Source: Welwitschia mirabilis
Lineage: Eukaryota > Gnetophyta > Gnetopsida > Welwitschiales
DNA length: 64,000 nt
Reading direction: 5' to 3'
Assembly (NCBI GenBank): GCA_051453625.1
Contig: JBOZIK010000001.1
Coordinates: 190,943,191 to 191,007,190 of the forward strand
Made by a program: the position numbers and the translations under genes. Positions 11,458 to 22,732 of this stretch are shown here, in pieces. The notes below the pieces were generated by a model that was given only the letters and a program-made list of their open reading frames with translations, did no database searches and was not told the DNA's origin. The number at the start of each line of letters is the position of its first letter. The stretch's first letter is position 1.

Positions 11458-13454
11458 GCTATGAAATTTAAAGGGTTTTTAGAAAGAAAATAATAAGAAA
11501 AGGTGCATTAACCCTAAACCCTTGCAGATGTCTAACTTAATAATACACAGGAGACTTGATAACGCGAGAGGAGGGAGGGGATGTGGTGTCAACTGCAGCA
11601 GCAAATAGCAGTGTTACACTGGGTGTCTCTAGATAATATGGTATACACAGACTGAGACCACAAGGAACTTCACCAAGGATGAGAACAGAGATTATTTGGT
11701 AGCAATCCACATCATAGGAGTGTACTCGCAGTGGGAGAAGAAAGGCAAAGTAAAGGAATCAATAGATGTAGATGGTAAAATGAATTTTATTCAGATATGA
11801 AAGGCTTTGAACATGCCAATGATCAGAAAACATTAGCAGTGAAGAGATGGGTGTTGTTCTGTTATTTGCATCATGACATATGGGCAAGATTGGCAAATCA
11901 TGAAGGAAACATGCACTCTCTTTTAACAGGTAGTAGGAGATCTAGCATCCAAATGAGAGTAGCTCAATAAGGATTGGGTGCAGACACACACAGCACCATG
12001 AGAAGAAGGTTAGACTTAACAGTGATTTCATAAGAAGCCATTCATAAAGGGATAAGAAGGAGGATAATTTCAATACAGAAAAATTGGGAAAAACACAGCA
12101 ATGAGATAGAAATTAAATCTCATACATTTGTGTTGTTTGAGCAATCGCAATGCGTTTGGGCAACGAATCTACTAAACATTGTAAAAAAATACAAATTAAC
12201 CAAAAGGATGTTATGATATAGATGGTTCTTACCACATCCTGGAATTTTCAAGTGCAAACAGTGCATTGGTAATGTATACCCAAATCATTTTTCCATCTGC
12301 AAACACAGTGCTTGCTTACTGAGATTCCTTCAAACTAGACTTTCTTCATTGAAAATATTTTGATTCTTAAGTGGGCCTTGTCCACAAATAATTAATGAAG
12401 AAAAACATTTTCATACAACACCAACCCTTTGGCGTAACAGCAGAGGGTCGGTTACAGAGGAATAGAAGTTGGTGGTTTAATCTCCACCACGAGTGCAGAC
12501 TACTTTTTAACAAAATTTCTCCTTTCTTCTTGCTTATTAATTATTAAATTACTTTTTAGTTTATATATATATATACATTTATTATTTTTTTAAAGAGGTC
12601 ATCTCTCATAACTATGCTCATAATATAAGGTTAATTTTAAAATGGCATAATAAACTCCTGATTCAATAGATCTAAATTTTGAGGGAGAAGGGAAAAACCA
12701 CATGTCCATTTTAAAAAAAAATATTCTTGAATATTACATCTAAGAAATAATCTTCTAAAATAAGGTAAGACTACCAAATTTTAATAGAATTTTCAAATAC
12801 AACATGAAATTAATATGTTAAATCATATTTACCAAATAGATTTTAATTTTTCATTTTCAAGTTGACATTTCAAGCAATGGGAATAAATACACGATTTTAA
12901 ATATTTAAGATTTTCAAAAAATTTTATTAAATAATAGTTGAAAATATCCACTCAAATAACCAAATTTATCGCTAGATATTTTCAAGAAAAAAATTCATCG
13001 ATCACATAATATGAACTTTTAGAGTAATCTTCACATACTACAAACCACACACTTATGAATAAATAAAATCTATCTCTTATCAAAATAACAATTGTCATAA
13101 TGAATGTTCATGAGTTTAAGTAATTAACTCTAATAACCCAAGACATACAATAAATTAGAGGATTTTTCCAGCATTTTAGATCTAACAATCCATCATGAAC
13201 TTATGCCATCTCAATAATCAGACACTAGATTTTTCACTTGTCATAAAAAGATATGGAATGAGAACTATGAAAATCTCATAGCCCCCAGTATGGCCTAGGC
13301 AAGAATAGGTAGTTTGGCAAGATTTTTCAAGGATTAAGATAGAAAAAAATAGTTCAAATCTTACAAGAATAACAAGACATACACAGATAATGAGCTCATG
13401 GTTATGAATGAGAATATTAAATATAATATACATAATCTCAATCATCATTAACTT

Positions 13455-14002
13455 CACTACCTCATTCGAAGATCTGTAAAGCTCACTGCCTTATTTGATG
13501 ATCTATGGTAATATAATATCCCCACTGCCTTGTTNNNNNNNNNNNNNNNNNNNNNNNNNNNNNNNNNNNNNNNNNNNNNNNNNNNNNNNNNNNNNNNNNN
13601 NNNNNNNNNNNNNNNNNNNNNNNNNNNNNNNNNNATATATATATATATATATATATATAATCTCAATATTAACTTCACTGCCTCGTTCGACGATCTGTAA
13701 AGACCACTGCCTCATTTGGCAATCTATGGTTCTCATATAATATTTAGCTTCACTACCTCATTCGGTGATCTATGAAGCCCACTGCCTCATTTGGTAATCT
13801 ATGGTACTCAAAAATATATATAAAATCTCAATGATCATTAACTTCACTACCTCATTCAGTGATCAGTAAAGCCCAGTGCCTCATTTAGCGATCTATGGTA
13901 ATATAATATCCCCACTGCCTCCTTCGGCGATCTGTGGAATTCTCTCTTCACTACCTCATTCGGCTATCTATGAAGTCCACTACCTTGTTTGACGATCTGT
14001 GG
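13455..14002. repeat. Dimeric minisatellite inside the 3' LTR (~12 visible units)
   Basis: Units of about 25-29 bp on the pattern CACTGCCTCATTCGGCGATC alternate between one ending CTGTAAAGCC or CTATGAAGTC and one ending CTATGG followed by a short AT spacer. A higher-order dimer results. A 100-N gap (13535-13634) and an (AT)n tract lie inside. Many CGGCGATC or CGACGATC cores keep their CpGs. Confidence 0.88.
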
Positions 14003-14262
14003 AAAATACATAACCATAAGTTCAACAATACAATATCACAAAGCTCAGAGAGGATTGACCATGACATAATAGATTACAAGATGAGCATAATGGATTTAAT
14101 CACAAGTTTTTATCTCATATTAAGAAAGATAACCTCGAGATATCAAGAAAAAAAGGTAATGAAGATGAGATACGTATTAACACAGAGTTTATCTCATTCA
14201 AGTATCACGTGATTTGGCATTTGTCATATAGGATTATAAATACACATCGATTTCAGTAAATA

Positions 14263-14537
14263 AATCCATAAGCAAGGATAGTCAAGAAAATACAAAAGTA
14301 TAGAATTATACATACCATGATGATTTTAATACAGAATGCATAAGAAAGGACCATTAAGGAAGCATGAAAGTATGGAACCATACATACACATAATGATTTC
14401 AATATAGAATGCATAAGAAAGGATAAATAAGGAAGCATGAAGGTAAGGAACCATACATAAACATGACAATTTCAATATAGAATTCATAAGAAATGACCAA
14501 TAGAGAAGCACGAAAGTAAAAAACAATACCGATTTTT
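14263..14537. repeat. 73-bp tandem repeat, about four units, in the 3' LTR
   Basis: Units begin at 14263, 14335, 14408 and 14481. Each starts AAT.CATAAG(A/C)AA and ends TTCAATATAG, and the last is partial. Because 73 is not a multiple of three, each unit is read in a different minus-strand frame, which produces three overlapping spurious open frames. Confidence 0.88.
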
Positions 14538-14809
14538 AAGAAGAACTCAAGATCTTTATAAGTATTCAAGGCTTTTTCAGGCTTCAAAACTCGGTAGCAA
14601 AAGGTTCTCCAAAAAATGAAAGTGAGGGGAAAAGGAAGAGGAGAGTCCTATATATAATTAAGGTTTGGTGAAATGTGAAGAATCACAAGAATATGAGGAC
14701 AAAACGAAGTTGGAAAAGATTCTATGCATGTGAAGAAAAAACATCATGAATGAGGGCAGTTAAGAGAGGGACTACATAATGTCACATAAATGATTATCTG
14801 GCCATTGGG

Positions 14810-15254
14810 GGCTTTTAATAATATAATCAAGATAATGCTTTACATTTAATAATGAGAAAAAGGAATAAATAACATGTCTCCACAGTANNNNNNNNNNNNN
14901 NNNNNNNNNNNNNNNNNNNNNNNNNNNNNNNNNNNNNNNNNNNNNNNNNNNNNNNNNNNNNNNNNNNNNNNNNNNNNNNNNNNNNNNNNNNNNNNNNNNN
15001 NNNNNNNNNNNNNNNNNNNNNNNNNNNNNNNNNNNNNNNNNNNNNNNNNNNNNNNNNNNNNNNNNNNNNNNNNNNNNNNNNNNNNNNNNNNNNNNNNNNN
15101 NNNNNNNNNNNNNNNNNNNNNNNNNNNNNNNNNNNNNNNNNNNNNNNNNNNNNNNNNNNNNNNNNNNNNNNNNNNNNGCTTTTAATAATATAATCAAGAT
15201 AATGCTTCACATTTAATAATGAGAAAAAGGAATAAATAACATGTCTCCACAGTA
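14810..15254. repeat. ~77-bp duplicated edges around the 290-N gap
   Basis: The sequence ending at 14887 (GCTTTTAATAATATAATC...CACAGTA) recurs from 15178 to 15254 with one difference. It is either a tandem repeat across the gap or an unmerged overlap. Confidence 0.8.
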
Positions 15255-15503
15255 AATATTTAATTCAACATTTAATTTCAATTGCATAAGTAAATTAAAG
15301 ATATCACTTCCAACACAATAGCATAGAAAAATTAAGTATGAATATTTAATCAAAAGGCATTCATATTACAACTCAATAATACTACATTTCAAGAACATAG
15401 AAATTACAAAAATTGGGATTTCAATTAATTCAATATTTTTTAAATATTTCATTAAACATAAGCTTACAAATTTTATAAGAAAAGAAAAAATGTGGATGTG
15501 ACA

Positions 15504-15620
15504 TTTCTCACCTTCTTAAGAAGTTTCGTCCTCAAAACTTACTAAAAGATCAGGTATTCATGATTAATATCTTCATTTTCCTCCCAAGTTGCTATTTTTG
15601 TAGATTAGTTGTATCATAAT
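15504..15620 (-). pseudogene. Purine tract and C-terminal trace of Ty3/Gypsy pol
   Basis: Reading the minus strand towards the 3' LTR gives TWEENED, then after a few codons and frame changes FEDETS, then AGAAGGTGAGAAA and the LTR start. A TWEE...FEDE tail just before the polypurine tract is typical of the end of plant Ty3/Gypsy pol. No longer domain is readable, and the frame is broken more than once. Confidence 0.55.
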
Positions 15621-18452
15621 AATCTTGAAGATATTATCCATCAAATGTATTAAAAGTTACTCTTATATACATACAGATCTTCAGAATCTTCCTAAGGATT
15701 AATTTTGTGGTTCAAACTGTGATTGTTATCTTCATATACACATGGATCATGCAATCTTACTAAGCACTTCATAGGAAATTATAAAGTCATACTTCACCTT
15801 CTTTATTTTGACAAACTTACTATGTTGGGAGTTCTTCTTAATTGCTTCATTTGGAAGTAGTTGGTATAATCTAGCCTTTAGCTTCATACTGTTGTTCTTC
15901 AATAAACAAATCCACATAGCTTATTCTAGGTCATTGATATCATCAATATAAAGATTCATAAAACTAATCCTTAAGTTATGTGTTGCATATTCACCTTAAT
16001 CACAATGCTAAACTTCATAGCATATTGACTTCAAAAATGTAGAAAGACTCTTATGTTAATCATGACCTTCTAATCTTTTCCAATTTCTAGGATTATAATG
16101 ATTTCTTAATTATAAAAGATTGTGAATTGGCATATTTCTTATGTATAAATTTCTAAGATAATAGTTGAATACGCTTATAGATAAGTTGAATCATTTAATC
16201 TCATAAGTGAAAATATCTTAATGACCTCCTTAAGTTTGACCAAAGCAAAATCTGCTTAAACTATTAAGTATAAAACTGCAACTCGAATATGGCAACACAA
16301 AAATCTTTTTATTCTAAATTGTAATACACTTCAATAGTTGTTATACAAAACTTCTTCAAGCCTAAGTTAAAAATTTGTAGATATCTTCTATATTACACTC
16401 CTTTATTGTGCTCTTCTTCTTTCAAGCTTTATTAATACTTCTCTAAGTATAATTTTATTGAATTTTCACTTCAATTATTTATATGAATGATATAGTATTT
16501 TAAGGCCTAATAAGTCAAGGACACAATGTATGAAATAAGGATATGCAAGTATAGGCCGAATAAGTATACAAGAAATTTTCAATTAGTCGAGAGAAAGTAG
16601 TGTCTAGCCCATAAGGTTGAGGTACATAGTCCAAGATCATAGACTGAAATCAAATAGCAATATGATTAGCTGATTAACTTCTACCAAGTAGCTAAGGATT
16701 ACAAGATGCATGCCAAAGGTAACTGCAAATGAGGGTTAAATAAATACAAGAATTCCTTAAGAAAAAGGGTTATTTTAGGATTTGCTAACAATAGTATATG
16801 AGATAATAAGATAAGACAAAGATTTAATCCATTGATGCAAGTAACAAGTCATGATAATATAAAGAGAAGCTTTTTCATGATAATGAGGCAAAATTTCAAC
16901 TATATCTTCTTTAAATACTAGAAAGCTTAAATTTGATAGAGGTAAAGAATCAATTTCTTGAATCAACTTTATATTCCCATTTACAAAATTAATTTTTATG
17001 CCATTTAGATTACTTTTATCTTCTTATTTGAGAAAATTTTATTCCTTTATCTTTTGATTTTGCAATCTCAACGGCATTATCTTTATCTTCTATCTTTGGA
17101 GAGTTAATACTAACATGACACTATCTCTTCTTTAATACATTATCGCCATCAGGTAATAAAGCTTTCATGAAAACTTTTAACAGGAGTGAAAAGAGAATTG
17201 TCTCCAAAAGACGTAACCTATAGATATGACTACATAACATCTTTTATACACTTGTTGTAGGTGCTTCTTGCTTCTTCCTTTCAAGGAAACTTCCAACATA
17301 ATGGGGTCTCTTACCTTGAAAACATCCCATGATCTTGAAATCATTAGTTGTATTTTTAAATATTGATCATTTCTTGGTAGTCCCATAAATCTATCTGTTT
17401 TTCTTCCTTGAAGTTTATATGTTGCCCTATTATTGACAGTAATCACATTTACTCTACTTCTTCTTCTAATCATACCTAAATTCTAAGTGAAAGTTTTCTC
17501 CCATAATTGCATTCCTTTAATATATTGAGGCACTCTTCTTCATGATGCATAATTCTTTACTAATTCTGACCTTCTCTAAGACTTCTACTATTATCTTTGG
17601 TTGAGATAATTTAACTTTAACCTCAAATTATTGGATGTAAACTAGTCATAACTCTTCTGACTTTTACTTCTTCATATCTACTTATAAGGTTGTGGAATTT
17701 GTTGGCCTTCATTTTCATAAAAATGAATCTACCTCTATATCTTCTTCTAAATCTTCCAATTCATAATTGTTGAAAACATCGATCGAATTCTTTCTACATT
17801 TCATCATATTACAACATTTCATTATATAGTCACTTTTTTATCAAGTTGTTGATAAGTGGAGTTGAATTATTNNNNNNNNNNNNNNNNNNNNNNNNNNNNN
17901 NNNNNNNNNNNNNNNNNNNNNNNNNNNNNNNNNNNNNNNNNNNNNNNNNNNNNNNNNNNNNNNNNNNNNNNAATTGTTGAAAACATCGATCGAATTCTTT
18001 CTACATTTCATAATATTACAACATTTCATTATATAGTCACTTTTTTATCAAGTTGTTGATAAGTGGAGTTGAATTATTCTAATTTGCTTTACACACATAT
18101 CAATCATGCTTCCACATGTGCCATGTTGATGATACATAATAAAGTTGAAGAATCCATCTTTTTAAACTTACACCATCATAGAATTGCTATCTTCCCACTC
18201 ATTGTTTTTCTCTTGAACTTCATCCACTAAGTTGTTAACTAGCATTGGATCTTCAGTTTGGTTGGTTCATCACCCTTTTTGAAGTCATACAATTCCTGTG
18301 AAAGTCAACTACACACATCATAAAATCATGATAAAATAGTTAATCCAAGTAAGTTTGCAAAGCTAATAATAGTTATACCCAATGAGATCGTCAACTTAAC
18401 AACACTTATGCCTAGTGAATTCATCAACTTAACCACAATTGTTCCCATTAAA
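15621..18452 (-). other. Internal domain of the LARD-like element, non-coding by eye
   Basis: About 2.8 kb without recognisable RT, integrase, protease or zinc-knuckle motifs on either strand. The longest clean minus-strand frame (17177-17473, 98 codons, Arg/Lys-rich N-terminus) matches nothing I recognise. A 107-bp duplication flanks the 100-N gap at 17872-17971. Confidence 0.6.
17765..18078. repeat. 107-bp duplicated edges around a 100-N gap
   Basis: 17765-17871 and 17972-18078 are identical except for one base (TCATCATATT versus TCATAATATT) and abut both sides of the gap. An assembly overlap is the likeliest reading. Confidence 0.85.
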
Positions 18453-18476
18453 TTCGAAACCTAGGCTCTGATACCA
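18453..18476 (-). other. Primer binding site, initiator tRNA-Met
   Basis: The minus strand reads TGGTATCAGAGC (18476-18465), the 12 bases complementary to the 3' end of plant initiator tRNA-Met. Similarity extends through the T arm (TTCGAAACCT on the plus strand) with a single extra base. It lies three bases inside the 5' LTR. Confidence 0.85.
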
Positions 18477-18479
18477 AAA

Positions 18480-18664
18480 TGTAATGCTCCAAAATTTCTA
18501 TGGTTGAAAATCTTCAAACTCAAAGCTCTGATACCAAAATGTAATACTCTAAAATTTAAGTTGGAACTTCAAAACTCACTTAGATTCTCTGATACCAAAT
18601 GCAAAGCCTCAAAAGTTCTATGGTTGAAAATATTCAAACTTTAAACACTCCTTTATCAAAAAGG
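18480..18664 (-). repeat. Iterated ~60-bp LTR-edge modules with primer-like sites (5' LTR)
   Basis: From the LTR edge inwards, units begin at 18480, 18540 and about 18600. Each starts like the LTR terminus (TGTAATGCTCC, TGTAATACTCT, TGCAAAGCCTC) and the first two end in (G)CTCTGATACCA, the plus-strand image of the tRNA-Met primer site (18525-18536, 18587-18597). A decayed equivalent follows the third. The true PBS at 18465-18476 has the same spacing. Confidence 0.85.
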
Positions 18665-18985
18665 GGTAAGCTAGGAATAAACAACTCGAGTTGTTAGATG
18701 AAGTAAGGCTTGATTACCCATTTAAAATCTATTAAAGATGTAAGTCTTAAATTATACATATAAAAGTATGACTAAGAAATCCTTATTAAGGGTAATTTTC
18801 TAGGCGATGCCCTCCTAGCCATAATCAAGGATATTAGAGTAAAGACATAAGTTTTCAATTTAATTAGAATAATTAAATTTAATACTCAAGGCTAACTCAA
18901 AGGACTTCCTAGGGATACAATTATCCATAAATTTTCTAAGATTCAATGATAGAACTTCATACTTAGGAACTTAATTAAAATTTTG

Positions 18986-19158
18986 AGGTTAGTATTACTA
19001 TGAATGAGGTTAGTATTACTATGAATGAGGTTAGTATATGATTTTTAATAAAATACTTCCGAACATTATGATTCTGAGGCTAACTCTTAATATATGATTT
19101 TTAATAAAATACTTCCGAACATTATACTATAGGTTAGTATTACTATGAATGAGGTTAG
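18986..19158. repeat. Compound tandem duplication private to the 5' LTR
   Basis: TTAGTATTACTATGAATGAGG occurs three times (about 18990, 19010, 19135) and a second block beginning ATATGATTTTTAATAAAATA occurs twice. The 3' LTR has only one copy of each, so the change happened after insertion. Confidence 0.75.
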
Positions 19159-19223
19159 AGTCTAAGGGCTAAGCACGATTGCACATTATCAAATAATAAA
19201 ACTTTATGTATCCGCTGGGAATT

Positions 19224-19273
19224 GATCCTGAGACCTTTCTTTTTGGAGGCTTGCATAATGACCGATTGTGCTA
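19224..19273 (-). other. tRNA-like A and B boxes inside the 5' LTR
   Basis: Counterpart of 11408-11457: TAGCACAATCGG (19273-19262) and GGTCTCAGGATC (19235-19224). The differences are mostly transitions. Confidence 0.5.
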
Positions 19274-20232
19274 GCTATGAAATTTAAAGGGTTTTCAGAA
19301 AGAAAAGGCACATTACGCTATACCCTTATATATGTCTAACTTAACAGCACATAGGAGACTTAATAACACGAGAGCAGGGTAGGGGCATGGTGTCAATTAT
19401 AGTAGCAAATAGTATTGTTACATTGGGGGTCTCCGGATAATATGGCGTACAAAGACTGAGATCATAAGAAACTTCATCAAGGATGATAACAGATATTATT
19501 TGATAGTAATCCACATCATAGGAGTGTACTTGCAATGGGAGAAGAAAGGTAGAGTAAAGAAATCAATAGATGTAGATGGCAAAATGAATTTTATTCAGAG
19601 ATGGAAGGCTTTGCACAGACCAACGATCAAAAAACATTAGCAGTGAAGAGATGGATGCTACTCTGTCATCTGCATCATGACGTATGGGCAAGATTAGTGA
19701 ATCATGAACGAAACTGTACTCTCTTTTAATAAGCAATAGGAGATCGAGCGTCCAAATGAGAGTCGCTCAATAGGGATTGGGTGCAAACACACACAACACC
19801 ATGAGGTGAAGGTTAGACTTAACAGTGATTTCATTAGAATCCATTCATAAAGGGGTAAGAAGGAGGATAATTTTAGTACAGAAAAATTGGAGAAAACACA
19901 ACGATGAGGCAGAAATTAAATCTCATACGTTTGTGCTGTTTCAGCAATCGCAATGCGTTTGGGCAGTGAATCTACTAAACGTTGTAAAAAAATACAAATT
20001 AAGGAAAAGGACGTTATGATATAGATGGTTCTTGTCACTCCCTGGCATTTTCAAGTGCAAAAAGTGTGTTGGTAACATATACCCAAATCGCTTTTCCATC
20101 TGCAAGTGTAGCGCTTGCCTACTGAGACCCCTTCGAACCAGACTTTCTTCATTAAAAATATTTTGATTCTTAAGTGGGCCTTATCCACAAATAATTAATG
20201 AAGGAAAACATTTTTATACAACACCAACCCTT

Positions 20233-20287
20233 TGGCGTAACGGTAGGGGGTTGGTTACAAAGGAATAGAAGTCGGTGGTTTAATTCC
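20233..20287 (+). other. Second tRNA-like box pair inside the 5' LTR, plus strand
   Basis: TGGCGTAACGG (20233-20243) resembles an A box and GGTTTAATTCC (20277-20287) a B box. The 3' LTR equivalents are at 12430-12440 and 12474-12485. This pair is antisense to the element. Weaker than the minus-strand pair. Confidence 0.35.
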
Positions 20288-21280
20288 CATCACAAGCACA
20301 GACTGCTTTTTAACAAAATTTCTCTTTTCTTCTTTCTTATTAATTATTAAATTACTTTTTAATTTTTATTATTATTATATAATATATATATACATGTATT
20401 TTTTTAAGAGGTCATCTCTCATAACTATCCTCATATTTTAAGATTACTTTTAAGAGGGCATAATAAAATCCTGATTCAATAGATTTAAATTTTTAGGGAG
20501 GAGGGAAAAATCACATGTCCATTTTAAAAAAATATACTTGAATATTGCATCCAAGAAATAATCTTCTAAAATAAGGTGAAACTACCGAGTCTCAAGAGAA
20601 TTTTAAAATAGAACATGGAATTAATATGTTAAGCCATATTTACCCAACAAATTTCAATTTCTCATTTTTTAAGTGGACATTTCAAGTAATGGGAATAAAT
20701 ACACGATTTTAAAGATTCGAGATTTTCACAAAATTTCATCAAATAATAGTTGAAANNNNNNNNNNNNNNNNNNNNNNNNNNNNNNNNNNNNNNNNNNNNN
20801 NNNNNNNNNNNNNNNNNNNNNNNNNNNNNNNNNNNNNNNNNNNNNNNNNNNNNNNNNNNNNNNNNNNNNNNNNNNNNNNNNNNNNNNNNNNNNNNNNNNN
20901 NNNNNNNNNNNNNNNNNNNNNNNNNNNNNNNNNNNNNNNNNNNNNNNNNNNNNNNNNNNNNNNNNNNNNNNNNNNNNNNNNNNNNNNNNNNNNNNNNNNN
21001 NNNNNNNNNNNNNNNNNNNNNNNNNNNNNNNNNNNNNNNNNNNNNNNNNNNNNNNNNNNNNNNNNNNNNNNNNNNNNNNNNNNNNNNNNNNNNNNNNNNN
21101 NNNNNNNNNNNNNNNNNNNNNNNNNNNNNNNNNNNNNNNNNNNNNNNNNNNNNNNNNNNNNNNNNNNNNNNNNNNNNNNNNNNNNNNNNNNNNNNNNNNN
21201 NNNNNNNNNNNNNNNNNNNNNNNNNNNNNNNNNNNNNNNNNNNNNNNNNNNNNNNNNNNNNNNNNTCTCAATATTAACTT

Positions 21281-21595
21281 CACTGCCTCATTCAGCGATG
21301 TGTGAAGACCACTGCCTCATTTGGTGATCTGTGGTTCTCATATAATATTTAACTTCACTACCTCATTTAGAGATTTATGAATCCCACTGCCTCATTCGGC
21401 GATCTATGATACTCATAAATATATATAAAATCTTAATCATCATTAACTTCACTGCCTCGTTTGGTGATCTGTGAAGCCCACTACCTCATTCAGTGAAATT
21501 ATCCCCACTGCCTCATTCGGCGATCTATGGGATTCTCTCTTCACTGCCTCATTTGGCAATCTGTGAAGTCCACTACCTCGTTCGACGATCTATGG
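21281..21595. repeat. Dimeric minisatellite inside the 5' LTR (~9 visible units)
   Basis: Same unit and alternation as in the 3' LTR, truncated on the left by the 510-N gap. Unit-by-unit order differs between LTRs, so the arrays have diverged since insertion. Confidence 0.88.
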
Positions 21596-22727
21596 AAAAT
21601 CCATAACCATAAATCCAAACAATATGATATCATGAAGCTCAGAGAGGATTAACCATAACATAACAGATTACAAGATGAGTATAATGGATTTAATCACAAG
21701 TTTTTATCTTATACTAAGAAAGATAACCTCAAAATATCAATAAAAAAGGGTAATGAAGATGAGACACATATTAGCATAGAGTTTATCTCATTTAAGCACA
21801 GCATGATNNNNNNNNNNNNNNNNNNNNNNNNNNNNNNNNNNNNNNNNNNNNNNNNNNNNNNNNNNNNNNNNNNNNNNNNNNNNNNNNNNNNNNNNNNNNN
21901 NNNNNNNNNNNNNNNNNNNNNNNNNNNNNNNNNNNNNNNNNNNNNNNNNNNNNNNNNNNNNNNNNNNNNNNNNNNNNNNNNNNNNNNNNNNNNNNNNNNN
22001 NNNNNNNNNNNNNNNNNNNNNNNNNNNNNNNNNNNNNNNNNNNNNNNNNNNNNNNNNNNNNNNNNNNNNNNNNNNNNNNNNNNNNNNNNNNNNNNNNNNN
22101 NNNNNNNNNNNNNNNNNNNNNNNNNNNNNNNNNNNNNNNNNNNNNNNNNNNNNNNNNNNNNNNNNNNNNNNNNNNNNNNNNNNNNNNNNNNNNNNNNNNN
22201 NNNNNNNNNNNNNNNNNNNNNNNNNNNNNNNNNNNNNNNNNNNNNNNNNNNNNNNNNNNNNNNNNNNNNNNNNNNNNNNNNNNNNNNNNNNNNNNNNNNN
22301 NNNNNNNNNNNNNNNNNNNNNNNNNNNNNNNNNNNNNNNNNNNNNNNNNNNNNNNNNNNNNNNNNNNNNNNNNNNNNNNNNNNNNNNNNNNNNNNNNNNN
22401 NNNNNNNNNNNNNNNNNNNNNNNNNNNNNNNNNNNNNNNNNNNNNNNNNNNNNNNNNNNNNNNNNNNNNNNNNNNNNNNNNNNNNNNNNNNNNNNNNNNN
22501 NNNNNNNNNNNNNNNNNNNNNNNNNNNNNNNNNNNNNNNNNNNNNNNNNNNNNNNNNNNNNNNNNNNNNNNNNNNNNNNNNNNNNNNNNNNNNNNNNNNN
22601 NNNNNNNNNNNNNNNNNNNNNNNNNNNNNNNNNNNNNNNNNNNNNNNNNNAATTCAATATTTTCCAAATATTTCATTAAACATAAACTTGCAAATTTTAT
22701 AAGAAAAGAAAAAATGTGGACATGACA

Positions 22728-22732
22728 CATTC
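22728..22732. repeat. Target-site duplication CATTC (right)
   Basis: CATTC immediately outside the 5' LTR; pairs with 10724-10728. Confidence 0.85.

Larger units (their letters stand above)
10729..15503 (-). repeat. 3' LTR of the LARD-like element
   Basis: About 4.8 kb with N runs 13535-13634 and 14888-15177. Its inner edge on the minus strand reads TGTCACATCC, directly after the purine tract. It carries the same internal landmarks as the 5' LTR, plus a four-unit 73-bp repeat that falls in a gap of the other LTR. Confidence 0.88.
10729..22727 (-). mobile_element. 12-kb long-LTR retrotransposon with short internal domain (LARD-like)
   Basis: Two direct repeats, 10729-15503 and 18480-22727, both begin TGTAAT(G)CTCC on the plus strand and both end in ACA/GACA, flanked by an identical CATTC. 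On the minus strand the order is 5' LTR (high coordinates), initiator tRNA-Met primer site, about 3 kb internal domain, purine-rich tract, 3' LTR. The internal domain has no RT, integrase or protease that I can read, only a trace of the C-terminal end of Ty3/Gypsy pol beside the PPT. LTRs longer than the internal domain, with a non-coding interior, match the large retrotransposon derivatives described in Triticeae. The LTRs differ at roughly one base in ten where I compared them, so the insertion is old. N runs lie in both LTRs and the interior. Confidence 0.88.
18480..22727 (-). repeat. 5' LTR of the LARD-like element
   Basis: About 4.2 kb including N runs 20756-21265 and 21808-22650. It aligns along its visible length with 10729-15503. 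The inner edge (18480) abuts the primer site. The outer edge reads TGTCATGTCC on the minus strand. Inside, from low to high coordinates: repeated primer-like modules, a tRNA-like box pair on the minus strand, a second box pair on the plus strand, and a minisatellite. Confidence 0.88.

Noticed and set aside
13457-13740. Open frames with poly(Tyr-Ile)
   Set aside because: Translated (AT)n and minisatellite with a gap in the middle; no protein signal.
13455-14002. CRISPR-like array
   Set aside because: Spaced repeats here are a degenerate dimeric minisatellite inside a plant LTR, without unique spacers or cas genes.
14253-14587. Three overlapping minus-strand frames resembling a small membrane protein family
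   Set aside because: They are the same 73-bp tandem repeat read in successive frames.
19825-20019. 64-codon basic frame inside the 5' LTR as a possible LTR-encoded protein
   Set aside because: The matching stretch of the 3' LTR has a stop early in the frame, so conservation of coding is not supported.
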